DNA from: Tardiphaga sp051811025
GTDB taxonomy: Bacteria; Pseudomonadota; Alphaproteobacteria; Rhizobiales; Xanthobacteraceae
Assembly: GCF_051811025.1 (NCBI RefSeq)
Contig: NZ_JBPWQE010000001.1
Location: forward strand, 3,224,001 to 3,288,000
Reading direction: 5' to 3'
Length of the DNA: 64,000 bases
The notes under the pieces: generated by a model
Told to the model about the DNA's origin: nothing
The model's database searches: none
What the model saw: the letters and a program-made list of their open reading frames with translations, nothing else
Made by a program: the position numbers and the translations under genes
Shown here: positions 38,760-46,380 of the stretch, piece after piece
Numbering within the stretch: position 1 is the stretch's first letter
How the letters are laid out: each line of letters begins with the position of its first letter

Positions 38760-39608
38760 TCATCCCATGATCGCCTTGGCGGCGTTGCCCATGGCTTCCA
38801 CCGACGCATCGCCCGTATCTGCGAAGCACAGAATGCGGCACGGGCAAGACTCCAACCCGTCATAGCGCCAGGGGAATGCGCCGATCAGGCAGCGCTGGTT
38901 CAGCATCAGCTCGATGTCGCCGCCGATATTCTCGGCATGCAACAGGCCTTCCTGGAACGCATAGTTGTGGAACGGAAACATGTCGGCAGAGACATGCCGG
39001 CCCGAGAGCTTGTGGGTATATTCGAAAGTGCCGAAGAATTCGGCCGGCGTCTTGCCGTGCTTCTTGGTGAACTGCGCAGCGATGTCCGGACGCATATTGC
39101 GGATCGAGGTGTTCATCGAGTGATCGCAGGATCCGGTGTCCATGCCGAACCACTTGATCTTCTTCTCCAGCATCCAGTGCAGCGTGTCGAGGTTCGGGCC
39201 CGGATGATAGCAGAAGTATTTTACCAGATCCTGCTGCGCCTGCCCTTCGTAATATTTGTGCCAGCCGGTGTGCAGGATCAGAATGTCGCCTTCGCGAATA
39301 TCCGCCCCTGACTTTTCGAGCATCTCAGGCGTGATCACCGCCCAGTCGTGCATCTGGCTGGAGATATCGACGACAACGCCGCGATTGAACAGGTAGTCCA
39401 GCGGCAGCGAGGCCATGTCGCCCTTGCGCCCGTCGGTGGCATGCATCGCGCCGTCGAAATGGGTGCCGGCATGCAGCGCCGTCTCGATCCGCTGCGCCAC
39501 GATCATCTGCGTCTGCAGGTTCTGCGCATAATACATCTTGTTGCCGGCATAGCCGACCCAGCCGGGCGTGTGGATGTTCATGACGTGGGAGAGATCGACG
39601 ACTTTCAT
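38760..39608 (-). CDS. Cyclase-family metal-dependent hydrolase
   Basis: A 282-residue member of the cyclase/kynurenine formamidase/isatin hydrolase family. The metal-binding signature HAGTHFDGAMHATDG is at about residues 46-60, preceded by KVVDLSHVMNIHTPGW. A further DTGSCDHSMN segment lies near 155. Members open amide or lactam rings. The start MKVVDLSH at 39608 was chosen; an in-frame ATG five codons upstream is possible. A motif of the 22-39 kb set lies about 49 bp upstream. Which amide or ring it opens is not known. Confidence 0.88.
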   Translation of the reverse strand: MKVVDLSHVMNIHTPGWVGYAGNKMYYAQNLQTQMIVAQRIETALHAGTHFDGAMHATDGRKGDMASLPLDYLFNRGVVVDISSQMHDWAVITPEMLEKSGADIREGDILILHTGWHKYYEGQAQQDLVKYFCYHPGPNLDTLHWMLEKKIKWFGMDTGSCDHSMNTSIRNMRPDIAAQFTKKHGKTPAEFFGTFEYTHKLSGRHVSADMFPFHNYAFQEGLLHAENIGGDIELMLNQRCLIGAFPWRYDGLESCPCRILCFADTGDASVEAMGNAAKAIMG

Positions 39609-39656
39609 GGTGCTGTCCTTCATCGTTTCGGGGCGCCCACCGGCAGGTGGAAATCG

Positions 39657-39673
39657 TAAGCATGCAAACAATT
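39657..39673 (+). promoter_or_regulatory. Candidate operator, cyclase gene
   Basis: TAAGCATGCAAACAATT matches 12 of 17 positions of the site at 35987 and keeps GC-N-T-N-CAAACAA. About 49 bp upstream of the cyclase start. A weaker member of the five-site set. Confidence 0.4.
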
Positions 39674-39775
39674 CTGCGCAATGCCCGCAGATGCAGGATC
39701 AGGGCCAGAAACAGACCGACAAACGCTGGCTGCCACGACAATCCTCGATTGTGAAAGCGCCGTTCAGCGCTTGCG

Positions 39776-39804
39776 TTGACATCGATAAACCCGGCGGATA
39801 CGCC
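39776..39804 (+). promoter_or_regulatory. Possible promoter of pncB
   Basis: A perfect TTGACA at 39776-39781 is followed 17 bp later by TACGCC, a poor -10. It sits about 100 bp before the pncB start in an otherwise featureless gap. Confidence 0.25.
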
Positions 39805-39902
39805 AATTTAATGAACTGCTGCAAAGACAGCGTCAGCGATGCGGCCACAGCCGTTTCGGTGCAGGTGCCACGATCAGGCACGTTACCAGGAGTGGCGTTG
39901 CC

Positions 39903-41204
39903 ATGATGGATTTCGCCACCCGGGTCCACAATCACAACTACCGGCTTGATCCGATCATCCGGTCATTGCTGGACACGGACTTCTACAAATTCCTGATGCA
40001 TCAGTTCATCTGGATGCTCTATCCGAAGGTGCCCGTGACCTTCGGCCTGATCAACCGGACCAAGACTGTCCGCCTTGCCGAGATCATTCCGGAAGCGGTG
40101 CTGCGCGCGCAGCTCGATCATGCCCGCACGCTCTCATTCCGCGAGAACGAACTGATCTGGCTGGCGGGTAACCGCTTCTACGGACGCCGCGACATTTTCC
40201 GTCCGGAATATATCGAATATCTGCGCAGCTTCAGGTTGCCTGACTACAAGCTTGAGACCATCGATGGTCAGTACGTCCTCACCTTCGAAGGCGACTGGGC
40301 CGAAGTCACGATGTGGGAGATCTACGCCCTCGCCATCGTCAGCGAATTGCGGTCGCGGATCGCCATGGCCACGCTGGACAAGTTCGAGCTGGATATTCTC
40401 TACGCCCAGACCAAGACCAAGATCTGGAACAAGATCAAGAAGCTGAAATCCTATCCGGACATGCGACTCGCGGAATTCGGCACCCGTCGCCGCCATGGCT
40501 TCCTGTGGCAGGAATGGGTGACGGACGCGATGGCCAACGAGCTTGGCCGCAGCTTCGTCGGAACGTCGAACGCCCTGCTCGCCTTCAAGCATTCATTCGA
40601 AGCGATCGGCACCAATTCGCACGAATTGCCGATGGTGTTCGCCTGCCTCGCCGAGAACGACGAACAGTTGAAGGCCGCGCAATATGACGTATTGGCGAAA
40701 TGGCAGGAGGTCTATGACGGCGAGCTGTTGATCATCCTGCCCGACACATTCGGCATGACGCAATTCCTGCGCGATGCGCCGGCCTGGACCTCGAAATGGA
40801 CCGGCATGCGCATGGACAGCAAAGAGCCGGTTGCGGCGGGCGAAGAGATGATCGCCTGGTACGCTATGCGTGGCGAAGATCCGCGCAAGAAGCGTGCGAT
40901 GTTCAGCGACGGTCTCGAGGTCGACCTGATGATCGACCTGCATCAGCGCTTCCGCGGCCGTATCCGCGAGAGCTTCGGCTGGGGTACCATGGCCACCAAC
41001 GACTTCCGAGGCGCCCATCCGCGCGGGCTCGACTCGCTCGACCCGATCAGTCTGGTTTGCAAGGTCACCTATGCCAACGGCCGCTCGGCCGTGAAACTGT
41101 CGGACAATCCGGCCAAGACGACCGGCAGCAGCCCTGCGGAGATCGAGCGCTATCTGCGCATCTTCGGCCGCGAGGGCGTCGCCGAGCAGCCAGTGATTGT
41201 TTAG
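39903..41204 (+). CDS. pncB: Nicotinate phosphoribosyltransferase
   Basis: A 433-residue NAD-salvage enzyme that makes nicotinate mononucleotide from nicotinate and PRPP. It has SLLDTDFYKFLMHQFIWMLY near the N terminus, EFGTRRRHGFLWQEW with the catalytic region near 190, FVGTSNALLAFK, and the C-terminal VKLSDNPAKTTG. The length is normal for the bacterial enzyme. It lies between palindromic repeats and seems monocistronic. Confidence 0.95.
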   Translation: MMDFATRVHNHNYRLDPIIRSLLDTDFYKFLMHQFIWMLYPKVPVTFGLINRTKTVRLAEIIPEAVLRAQLDHARTLSFRENELIWLAGNRFYGRRDIFRPEYIEYLRSFRLPDYKLETIDGQYVLTFEGDWAEVTMWEIYALAIVSELRSRIAMATLDKFELDILYAQTKTKIWNKIKKLKSYPDMRLAEFGTRRRHGFLWQEWVTDAMANELGRSFVGTSNALLAFKHSFEAIGTNSHELPMVFACLAENDEQLKAAQYDVLAKWQEVYDGELLIILPDTFGMTQFLRDAPAWTSKWTGMRMDSKEPVAAGEEMIAWYAMRGEDPRKKRAMFSDGLEVDLMIDLHQRFRGRIRESFGWGTMATNDFRGAHPRGLDSLDPISLVCKVTYANGRSAVKLSDNPAKTTGSSPAEIERYLRIFGREGVAEQPVIV

Positions 41205-41228
41205 TTCGACGGCAGCCACAAACTCAAC

Positions 41229-41318
41229 TGTCGTCACCCGACTTGATCGGGCGATCCAGTAAACTCATGAGCAGCGGTGTATACTGGGTCACCCGGTCAA
41301 GCCGGGTGGCGACAAGTG
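41229..41318. repeat. Palindromic intergenic repeat (CACCCGACTTGATCGGG type)
   Basis: CGTCACCCGACTTGATCGGG (from 41232) with GATCCAGTA is matched by TACTGGGTCACCCGGTCAAG and CCGGGTGGCGACA (41282-41314). The arms form a long imperfect hairpin of REP type, similar in design to the one at 38651 but of different sequence. Confidence 0.65.
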
Positions 41319-41336
41319 AGGATTGAAAGCAAAGAA

Positions 41337-41368
41337 AAAGCGCCGCCCGGTTTCCCGGACGGCGCTTT
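41337..41368 (-). terminator. Bidirectional rho-independent terminator after the acyl-CoA synthetase gene
   Basis: AAAGCGCCGCCCGG (41337-41350) pairs with CCGGACGGCGCTTT (41355-41368) with one mismatch. T runs flank it on both strands (GCTTTTTCTTT on the minus strand, TTTGTTTTT on the plus strand). It is 24 bp beyond the synthetase stop codon. Confidence 0.8.
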
Positions 41369-41391
41369 GTTTTTGCGTATCGGAAGGCCGC

Positions 41392-43554
41392 TTACAGAAG
41401 CCCCGCTCCGCGTGCCCACTTGTACTTGGCGCCGAGCACCTCGACCGGCAATTCGGTCGAATAGGCGTAAGCCGGAATGCCGTTCTGGTAGAGATATTCG
41501 GCGGCTTCCTCGACTTCCACGTCGCCCGCGAGCGAAGCCACCATCGGCTTCTCGATGCCCTTGGCCTTCATCTCGTTCTTGATCTCGACCATGTTGCGCG
41601 CGAACACCATCGGCGGCGTCACGATCGTGTGCCAGTAGCCGAGGATCAGCGAGTGGATGCGATCATCGGTGAGGCCCAGCTTCACGGTGTTGACGTAGGT
41701 GATCGGCGGTTCGCCACCGGTGATGTCGACCGGATTGCCGGCGGCGCCGAACGGCGGGATGAACTTGCGGAACGCCGCATCCAGATCCGGCGGCATCGCC
41801 ATCAGCGACATGCCGTTATCGACCACCGCATCCGACAGCAGCACACCCGAACCACCGGCACCGGTGATGATCAGAACGTTCTCGCCCTTCGGCGTCGGCA
41901 GCACGGGGATGCCACGCGCAAATTCGAGGAGCTGGCGCAGCGAGCGGGCGCGAATGACGCCCGACTGCTTCAGCACGTCCTCATAGATCTTGTCGTTGCC
42001 GGCGAGCGCGCCGGTATGCGACGACGCCGCCTTGGCGCCGGCCGAGGTGCGGCCGGCCTTGAGGACGACGACCGGCTTGATCTTGGAGACGCGCTTGGCG
42101 GCTTCGGCGAAGGCACGGCCATCCTTCAGATCCTCGCAGTGCTGCGCGATGATCGTGGTGTTCGGATCCTGCTCGAAGAAAGCGAGCAGATCGTCCTCGT
42201 CGATATCCGACTTATTGCCGAGACCGACGATGGCCGACACGCCCATCTTGGCGGAGCGCGAGAAGCCGATGATCGCCATGCCGATGCCGCCGGACTGCGA
42301 CGACAATGCCGCCGAGCCTTTCACGTCATAGGCTGTACAGAAGGTCGCGCAGAGATTGGCCGGCGTGTAATAGAAGCCATAGATGTTCGGCCCCATCAGG
42401 CGGACATCGTATTTCTTGCCGATGGCGACGATTTCTTCCTGCAGTTCAGGCTCGTTGGCTTCGGCGAAGCCCGACGGAATCAGCACCGCGCCCGGAATTT
42501 TCTTCTCGCCGCATTCGATCAGCGCGCCTGCGACGAACTTGGCGGGAATAGCGAATACCGCGGTGTCGATCACGCCCGGAACATCCTTGACGCTCTTATA
42601 GGCCTTGCGGCCCATGATCTCTTCGGCCTTCGGATGGATCGGGTAGATGTCGCCCTTGTAGCCGCCGTTGATGAGGTTCTTCATCACGGAGTTGCCGATC
42701 TTGCCGTCTTCGGCAGAGGCGCCGATCACAGCGACGGCCTTCGGCATCATGATGCGGTTCATCGCCGTGACAATTTCGGCGTTGGAGCGCGGCGCAGGGC
42801 GCGGCTTGTAGTCGAAATCGACGACGATGCGCACGTCGGCTGCGATCGCATCCTTCTTGGTCGCGAAAACCGGGTTGAGGTCGAGTTCGACCATTTCAGG
42901 GAAATCGCTGACGAGCTGCGACACCTTGACGATGATGTCGGCCAGCGCTTCGCGGTTGGCAGGATCGCCGCCACGTACGCCGTGCAGCATCTCAGCGGCC
43001 TGGATGCCATCGAGCATCGACAGCGCGTCTTCATTGGTCGCGGGCGCGAGGCGGAAAGTGACGTCCTTCAGCACTTCGACGAGGACGCCGCCGAGGCCGA
43101 AGGCCACCAGCTTGCCGAACGAACCATCGGTGATCGAACCGATGATCACTTCGGTGCCGCCCATCAGCATCTGCTGAACCTGGATACCTTCTATCTTGGC
43201 ATCGGCCTTGTACTTCTTGGCATTGGCCAGAATGGTGTCGTAAGCTTTCTGCGCGTCTTCGGCGGTCTTGACGCCGACGATGACGCCGCCCGCTTCAGTC
43301 TTGTGGAGAATGTCCGGCGAGACGATCTTCATCACGACCGGGAAGCCCATGCCGCTTGCCATCTTGGCAGCGTCAGCGGCTGAGGTGGCCACGCCTTCTT
43401 TCGGCACGGGAATGCCGTATGCGTCACACACAAGCTTGCCCTCAGGGGCGGTCAGGCTGGTGCGCTTGTCGGCTTTGACCGCATCGAGAACTTTGCGGAC
43501 GGCCTGTTTCGCCGATGGTGTTGCTTCTTTGACGGCAAGATTCGATTGGGACAT
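41392..43554 (-). CDS. ADP-forming acyl-CoA synthetase (acetate-CoA ligase family)
   Basis: A 720-residue fused synthetase. The N-terminal ATP-grasp part (about 25-245) has GFPVVMKIVSPDILHKTEAG. The CoA-binding domain (about 270-370) has KAVAVIGASAEDGKIGN. The ligase half contains SSHTGALAGND with the phospho-His. The order is ATP-grasp first, the reverse of many archaeal and eukaryotic relatives. Start ATG 43554 has AAGGAGGAAGCC directly before it. Divergent from the GntR gene, with its own operator. Its substrate could be oxalate, formate, acetate or another short acid; oxalate is inferred from the neighbourhood only. Confidence 0.88.
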   Translation of the reverse strand: MSQSNLAVKEATPSAKQAVRKVLDAVKADKRTSLTAPEGKLVCDAYGIPVPKEGVATSAADAAKMASGMGFPVVMKIVSPDILHKTEAGGVIVGVKTAEDAQKAYDTILANAKKYKADAKIEGIQVQQMLMGGTEVIIGSITDGSFGKLVAFGLGGVLVEVLKDVTFRLAPATNEDALSMLDGIQAAEMLHGVRGGDPANREALADIIVKVSQLVSDFPEMVELDLNPVFATKKDAIAADVRIVVDFDYKPRPAPRSNAEIVTAMNRIMMPKAVAVIGASAEDGKIGNSVMKNLINGGYKGDIYPIHPKAEEIMGRKAYKSVKDVPGVIDTAVFAIPAKFVAGALIECGEKKIPGAVLIPSGFAEANEPELQEEIVAIGKKYDVRLMGPNIYGFYYTPANLCATFCTAYDVKGSAALSSQSGGIGMAIIGFSRSAKMGVSAIVGLGNKSDIDEDDLLAFFEQDPNTTIIAQHCEDLKDGRAFAEAAKRVSKIKPVVVLKAGRTSAGAKAASSHTGALAGNDKIYEDVLKQSGVIRARSLRQLLEFARGIPVLPTPKGENVLIITGAGGSGVLLSDAVVDNGMSLMAMPPDLDAAFRKFIPPFGAAGNPVDITGGEPPITYVNTVKLGLTDDRIHSLILGYWHTIVTPPMVFARNMVEIKNEMKAKGIEKPMVASLAGDVEVEEAAEYLYQNGIPAYAYSTELPVEVLGAKYKWARGAGLL

Positions 43555-43592
43555 GGCTTCCTCCTTCACGTCTTTTCCAATAGACGGATTGA

Positions 43593-43609
43593 TGGCATTT
43601 GGTATGCCA
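43593..43609 (-). promoter_or_regulatory. Oxalate-regulon operator A (acyl-CoA synthetase)
   Basis: TGGCAT-TTGGT-ATGCCA, a perfect 6-bp inverted repeat with a 5-bp spacer. On the minus strand a TTGACA (43625 to 43620) lies 10 bp before it, so it falls in the promoter about 40 bp ahead of the synthetase start. Confidence 0.75.
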
Positions 43610-43673
43610 GAAACTTGATTGTCAAGGCGCGTTGCAGCGCAAAATTGCTGAAATAGCTGTCATCTTGACATGC

Positions 43674-43690
43674 TGGCATCTGGTATGCCA
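43674..43690 (+). promoter_or_regulatory. Oxalate-regulon operator B (gntR-oxc-frc)
   Basis: TGGCAT-CTGGT-ATGCCA, a perfect 6-bp inverted repeat. A consensus -35 TTGACA (43665-43670) ends 3 bp before it, so a bound protein would cover the promoter spacer. It lies 52 bp before the regulator's ATG, as expected for autoregulation. Confidence 0.78.
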
Positions 43691-43741
43691 AAAATTCTTG
43701 ACGTTATTTCTGTGGTAGGACATCTCGACTGGAGATGATTC

Positions 43742-44473
43742 ATGCCCACGCGAAAACAAACCAAGGCGCCGTCCGTCATGTCTGAAGCCGATATCGCGAT
43801 CGTTCGGATTGCACCGGAGACCAGCTTCAAGACCAAGGCCTATGAAGCCTTGAAAGAAGCCATTCTTAAGATGGACATCTACACCTCGCCCGATCCGGTG
43901 ATGCTCGATGAGCGCGCTCTCTCGGAACGCCTTGGTGTCAGCCGCACACCTATCCGCGAAGCCATTGCGATGCTGGAGCAGGATGGCTTCGTAAAGACCG
44001 TGCCACGCCGCGGCATCGTCGTTGTCAGAAAGACCAAGGTCGAGATCGTCGACATGATCCGTGCCTGGGCGGCGCTGGAAAGCATGGCCGCGCGTCTGAT
44101 CACGACCACCGCACGCAAGAAAGATATTTCGGCGCTGCGCGACTTCTTCAAGGACTTCAACAAGGACCGCCTGCCACAGGACCACGTTGAGGAATATTCG
44201 AAAGCGAATATCGCTTTCCACCAGTCACTGATCTCGCTCAGCGAGTCGCCAGTGCTGGTCGATATGACCAACGATATTCTGTTGCATGTGCGTGGCTATC
44301 GTCAGCTGACGATCGGACGCACGGACCGTACCGCGACGTCCCTGCCCGAGCATCTGGCCATCATCGAAGCGCTTGAGGAGCGCAACACCGAGCTCGCGGA
44401 AAAGCGCGCACGCGATCACACGCTGGGTCTGGCTTCTTATGTCGAAGCCCATGGCCAGGAATTGTTTACGTAA
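43742..44473 (+). CDS. GntR/FadR-type (FCD) transcriptional regulator
   Basis: A 243-residue regulator. The winged helix includes DERALSERLGVSRTPIREAIAMLEQDGFVKTVPRRG (about 57-92), followed by a helical FCD effector domain with its metal-site residues (HQSLISLSESP and the distal His of PEHLAII). Such proteins bind palindromes of the TGGTATACCA kind, which fits the seven TGGCAT-N5-ATACCA sites around it. It probably represses the oxalate genes until an oxalate-derived ligand binds. Divergent from the synthetase gene and upstream of oxc, with 85 bp between. Confidence 0.9.
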   Translation: MPTRKQTKAPSVMSEADIAIVRIAPETSFKTKAYEALKEAILKMDIYTSPDPVMLDERALSERLGVSRTPIREAIAMLEQDGFVKTVPRRGIVVVRKTKVEIVDMIRAWAALESMAARLITTTARKKDISALRDFFKDFNKDRLPQDHVEEYSKANIAFHQSLISLSESPVLVDMTNDILLHVRGYRQLTIGRTDRTATSLPEHLAIIEALEERNTELAEKRARDHTLGLASYVEAHGQELFT

Positions 44474-44558
44474 GCACCGTCTCGCGACGGTTCACCACTC
44501 CGCACCACGTCCAATTGAGCAACGACCAACAGTCACAAAAAAAGTCAGGGAGAGCGGG

Positions 44559-46298
44559 ATGTCCGCAGTAGTCCAGAGCATCGATACCAACGCAGCCGCC
44601 GAGCAGGAATTGACCGATGGCTTCCATCTGATCATCGATGCTCTCAAGCTCAATGGCCTCAACACGATCTATGGCGTGCCGGGCATTCCAATTACCGACT
44701 TCGGCCGCATGGCGCAGGCCGAGGGCATCCGGGTGCTGTCGTTCCGTCACGAACAGGCCGCCGGCTATGCCGCATCAATCGCTGGCTATCTCACCAAGAA
44801 GCCCGGCGTCTGCTTGACCGTGTCAGCCCCCGGCTTCCTCAACGGCCTCACGGCGCTTGCTCACGCCACCACCAACTGCTTCCCGATGATCCTGATCTCC
44901 GGCTCTTCCGAGCGCGAGATCGTCGACCTGCAGCAGGGCGACTACGAAGAAATGGATCAGCTCGCGATCGCCAAGCCGCTGTGCAAGGCCGCGTTCCGCG
45001 TGCTGCATGCCGCCGATATCGGTATCGGTCTCGCTCGCGCGATCCGCGCCGCAGTGTCCGGCCGTCCCGGCGGCGTCTATCTCGATCTGCCCGCCAAGCT
45101 GTTCGGTCAGGTGATGAATGCCGATGCGGGCAAGAAGTCGCTCGTAAAGGTAATCGACGCCGCGCCGGCGCAGATCCCTGCCCCGGATTCGATCAAGCGC
45201 GCGCTCGATGTGCTGAAGTCGGCGAAGAAGCCGCTGATCATCCTCGGCAAGGGCGCCGCCTATGCGCAGGCCGACGACGCAGTGAAGGCACTGGTCGAAA
45301 CCTCGGGCATTCCGTTCCTGCCCATGAGCATGGCCAAGGGCCTCCTCCCCGACACCCATCCGCAATGCGCGGGTGCTGCACGCTCCACCGTGTTGAAAGA
45401 CTCGGACGTTGTCATGCTGATCGGCGCACGCCTCAACTGGCTGCTGTCGCACGGCAAGGGCAAGGCTTGGGGCAACGCGCCCAAAAAGTTCATCCAGATC
45501 GACATCGAGCCGAAGGAAATGGATTCCAACGTCGAGATCGTCGCGCCCGTCGTCGGCGATATCGGCTCCTGCGTCGCTGCTTTGCTCGATGGCATGGGCA
45601 AGAACTGGCAGAAGGCATCGTCCGACTGGACATCGGCAGTCACCACGAAGCGCGACGAGAACGTCGCGAAGATGGCGCCAAAGCTGATGAACAACAATTC
45701 GCCGATGGACTATCACGGTGCGCTCGGCGTTCTCCGCACCATCATTGCCGAGCGGCCCGACGCGATGCTCGTCAATGAAGGCGCCAACACGCTCGACCTC
45801 GCCCGCGGCATCGTCGACATGTATCAGCCGCGCAAACGCATCGATGTCGGCACCTGGGGCATCATGGGCATCGGCATGGGTTATTGCATCGCCGCGGCCG
45901 TCGAGACCGGCAAACCGGTGCTCGCGATTGAAGGCGACAGCGCCTTTGGCTTCTCCGGCATGGAGGTGGAAACGATCTGCCGCTACAATCTGCCGGTCTG
46001 CATCGTCGTCTTCAACAATGACGGCATCTATCGCGGCACCGACGTCAATCCGTCCGGCGGCACCGACGTGGCGCCGACCGTCTTCGTCAAGGGCTCACGC
46101 TACGACAAGATGATGGAAGCCTTCGGCGGCGTTGGCGTGAACGCGACCTCGCCCGACGAGCTCAAGCGCGCCGTGAATGCGGCGATGGATTCCGGCAAGC
46201 CGACGCTCATCAATGCGGTGATCGATCCGGCAGCCGGCAGCGAGAGCGGCCGCATCGGCAACCTCAATCCGCAGAGCGTGCTGAGCAAGAAGAAATAA
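44559..46298 (+). CDS. oxc: Oxalyl-CoA decarboxylase
   Basis: A 579-residue ThDP enzyme that converts oxalyl-CoA to formyl-CoA and CO2. The catalytic Glu is at about 65 in SFRHEQAAGYAA. The ThDP/Mg motif is GDSAFGFSGMEVETICRYN, ending in VVFNND. The C-terminal tail SESGRIGNLNPQSVLSKKK matches the CoA-binding end of the family. The ATG at 44559 has AGGGAGAGCGGG before it; a longer open frame upstream overlaps the regulator gene. No operator lies in the gap to gntR, so it is probably read from the gntR promoter. Confidence 0.97.
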   Translation: MSAVVQSIDTNAAAEQELTDGFHLIIDALKLNGLNTIYGVPGIPITDFGRMAQAEGIRVLSFRHEQAAGYAASIAGYLTKKPGVCLTVSAPGFLNGLTALAHATTNCFPMILISGSSEREIVDLQQGDYEEMDQLAIAKPLCKAAFRVLHAADIGIGLARAIRAAVSGRPGGVYLDLPAKLFGQVMNADAGKKSLVKVIDAAPAQIPAPDSIKRALDVLKSAKKPLIILGKGAAYAQADDAVKALVETSGIPFLPMSMAKGLLPDTHPQCAGAARSTVLKDSDVVMLIGARLNWLLSHGKGKAWGNAPKKFIQIDIEPKEMDSNVEIVAPVVGDIGSCVAALLDGMGKNWQKASSDWTSAVTTKRDENVAKMAPKLMNNNSPMDYHGALGVLRTIIAERPDAMLVNEGANTLDLARGIVDMYQPRKRIDVGTWGIMGIGMGYCIAAAVETGKPVLAIEGDSAFGFSGMEVETICRYNLPVCIVVFNNDGIYRGTDVNPSGGTDVAPTVFVKGSRYDKMMEAFGGVGVNATSPDELKRAVNAAMDSGKPTLINAVIDPAAGSESGRIGNLNPQSVLSKKK

Positions 46299-46310
46299 CA
46301 CCGCATCAGG

Positions 46311-46328
46311 CGGGGTCGCGAGACCCCG
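46311..46328 (+). terminator. Hairpin between oxc and frc
   Basis: CGGGGTC (46311-46317), loop GCGA, GACCCCG (46322-46328), followed by TCTCCTTTTCTC. It could attenuate read-through so that oxc is made in excess of frc, or protect the oxc end of a processed transcript. No operator precedes frc. Confidence 0.55.
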
Positions 46329-46380
46329 TCTCCTTTTCTCATATGCCGAGGCGGCAAAACTAGTTTACGGGAGCAAAACA

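Noticed and set aside
41323..43383. 686-codon plus-strand frame across the acyl-CoA synthetase gene
   Set aside because: It is antisense to a clear synthetase and rich in His, Arg and Asp, typical of a mirror frame.
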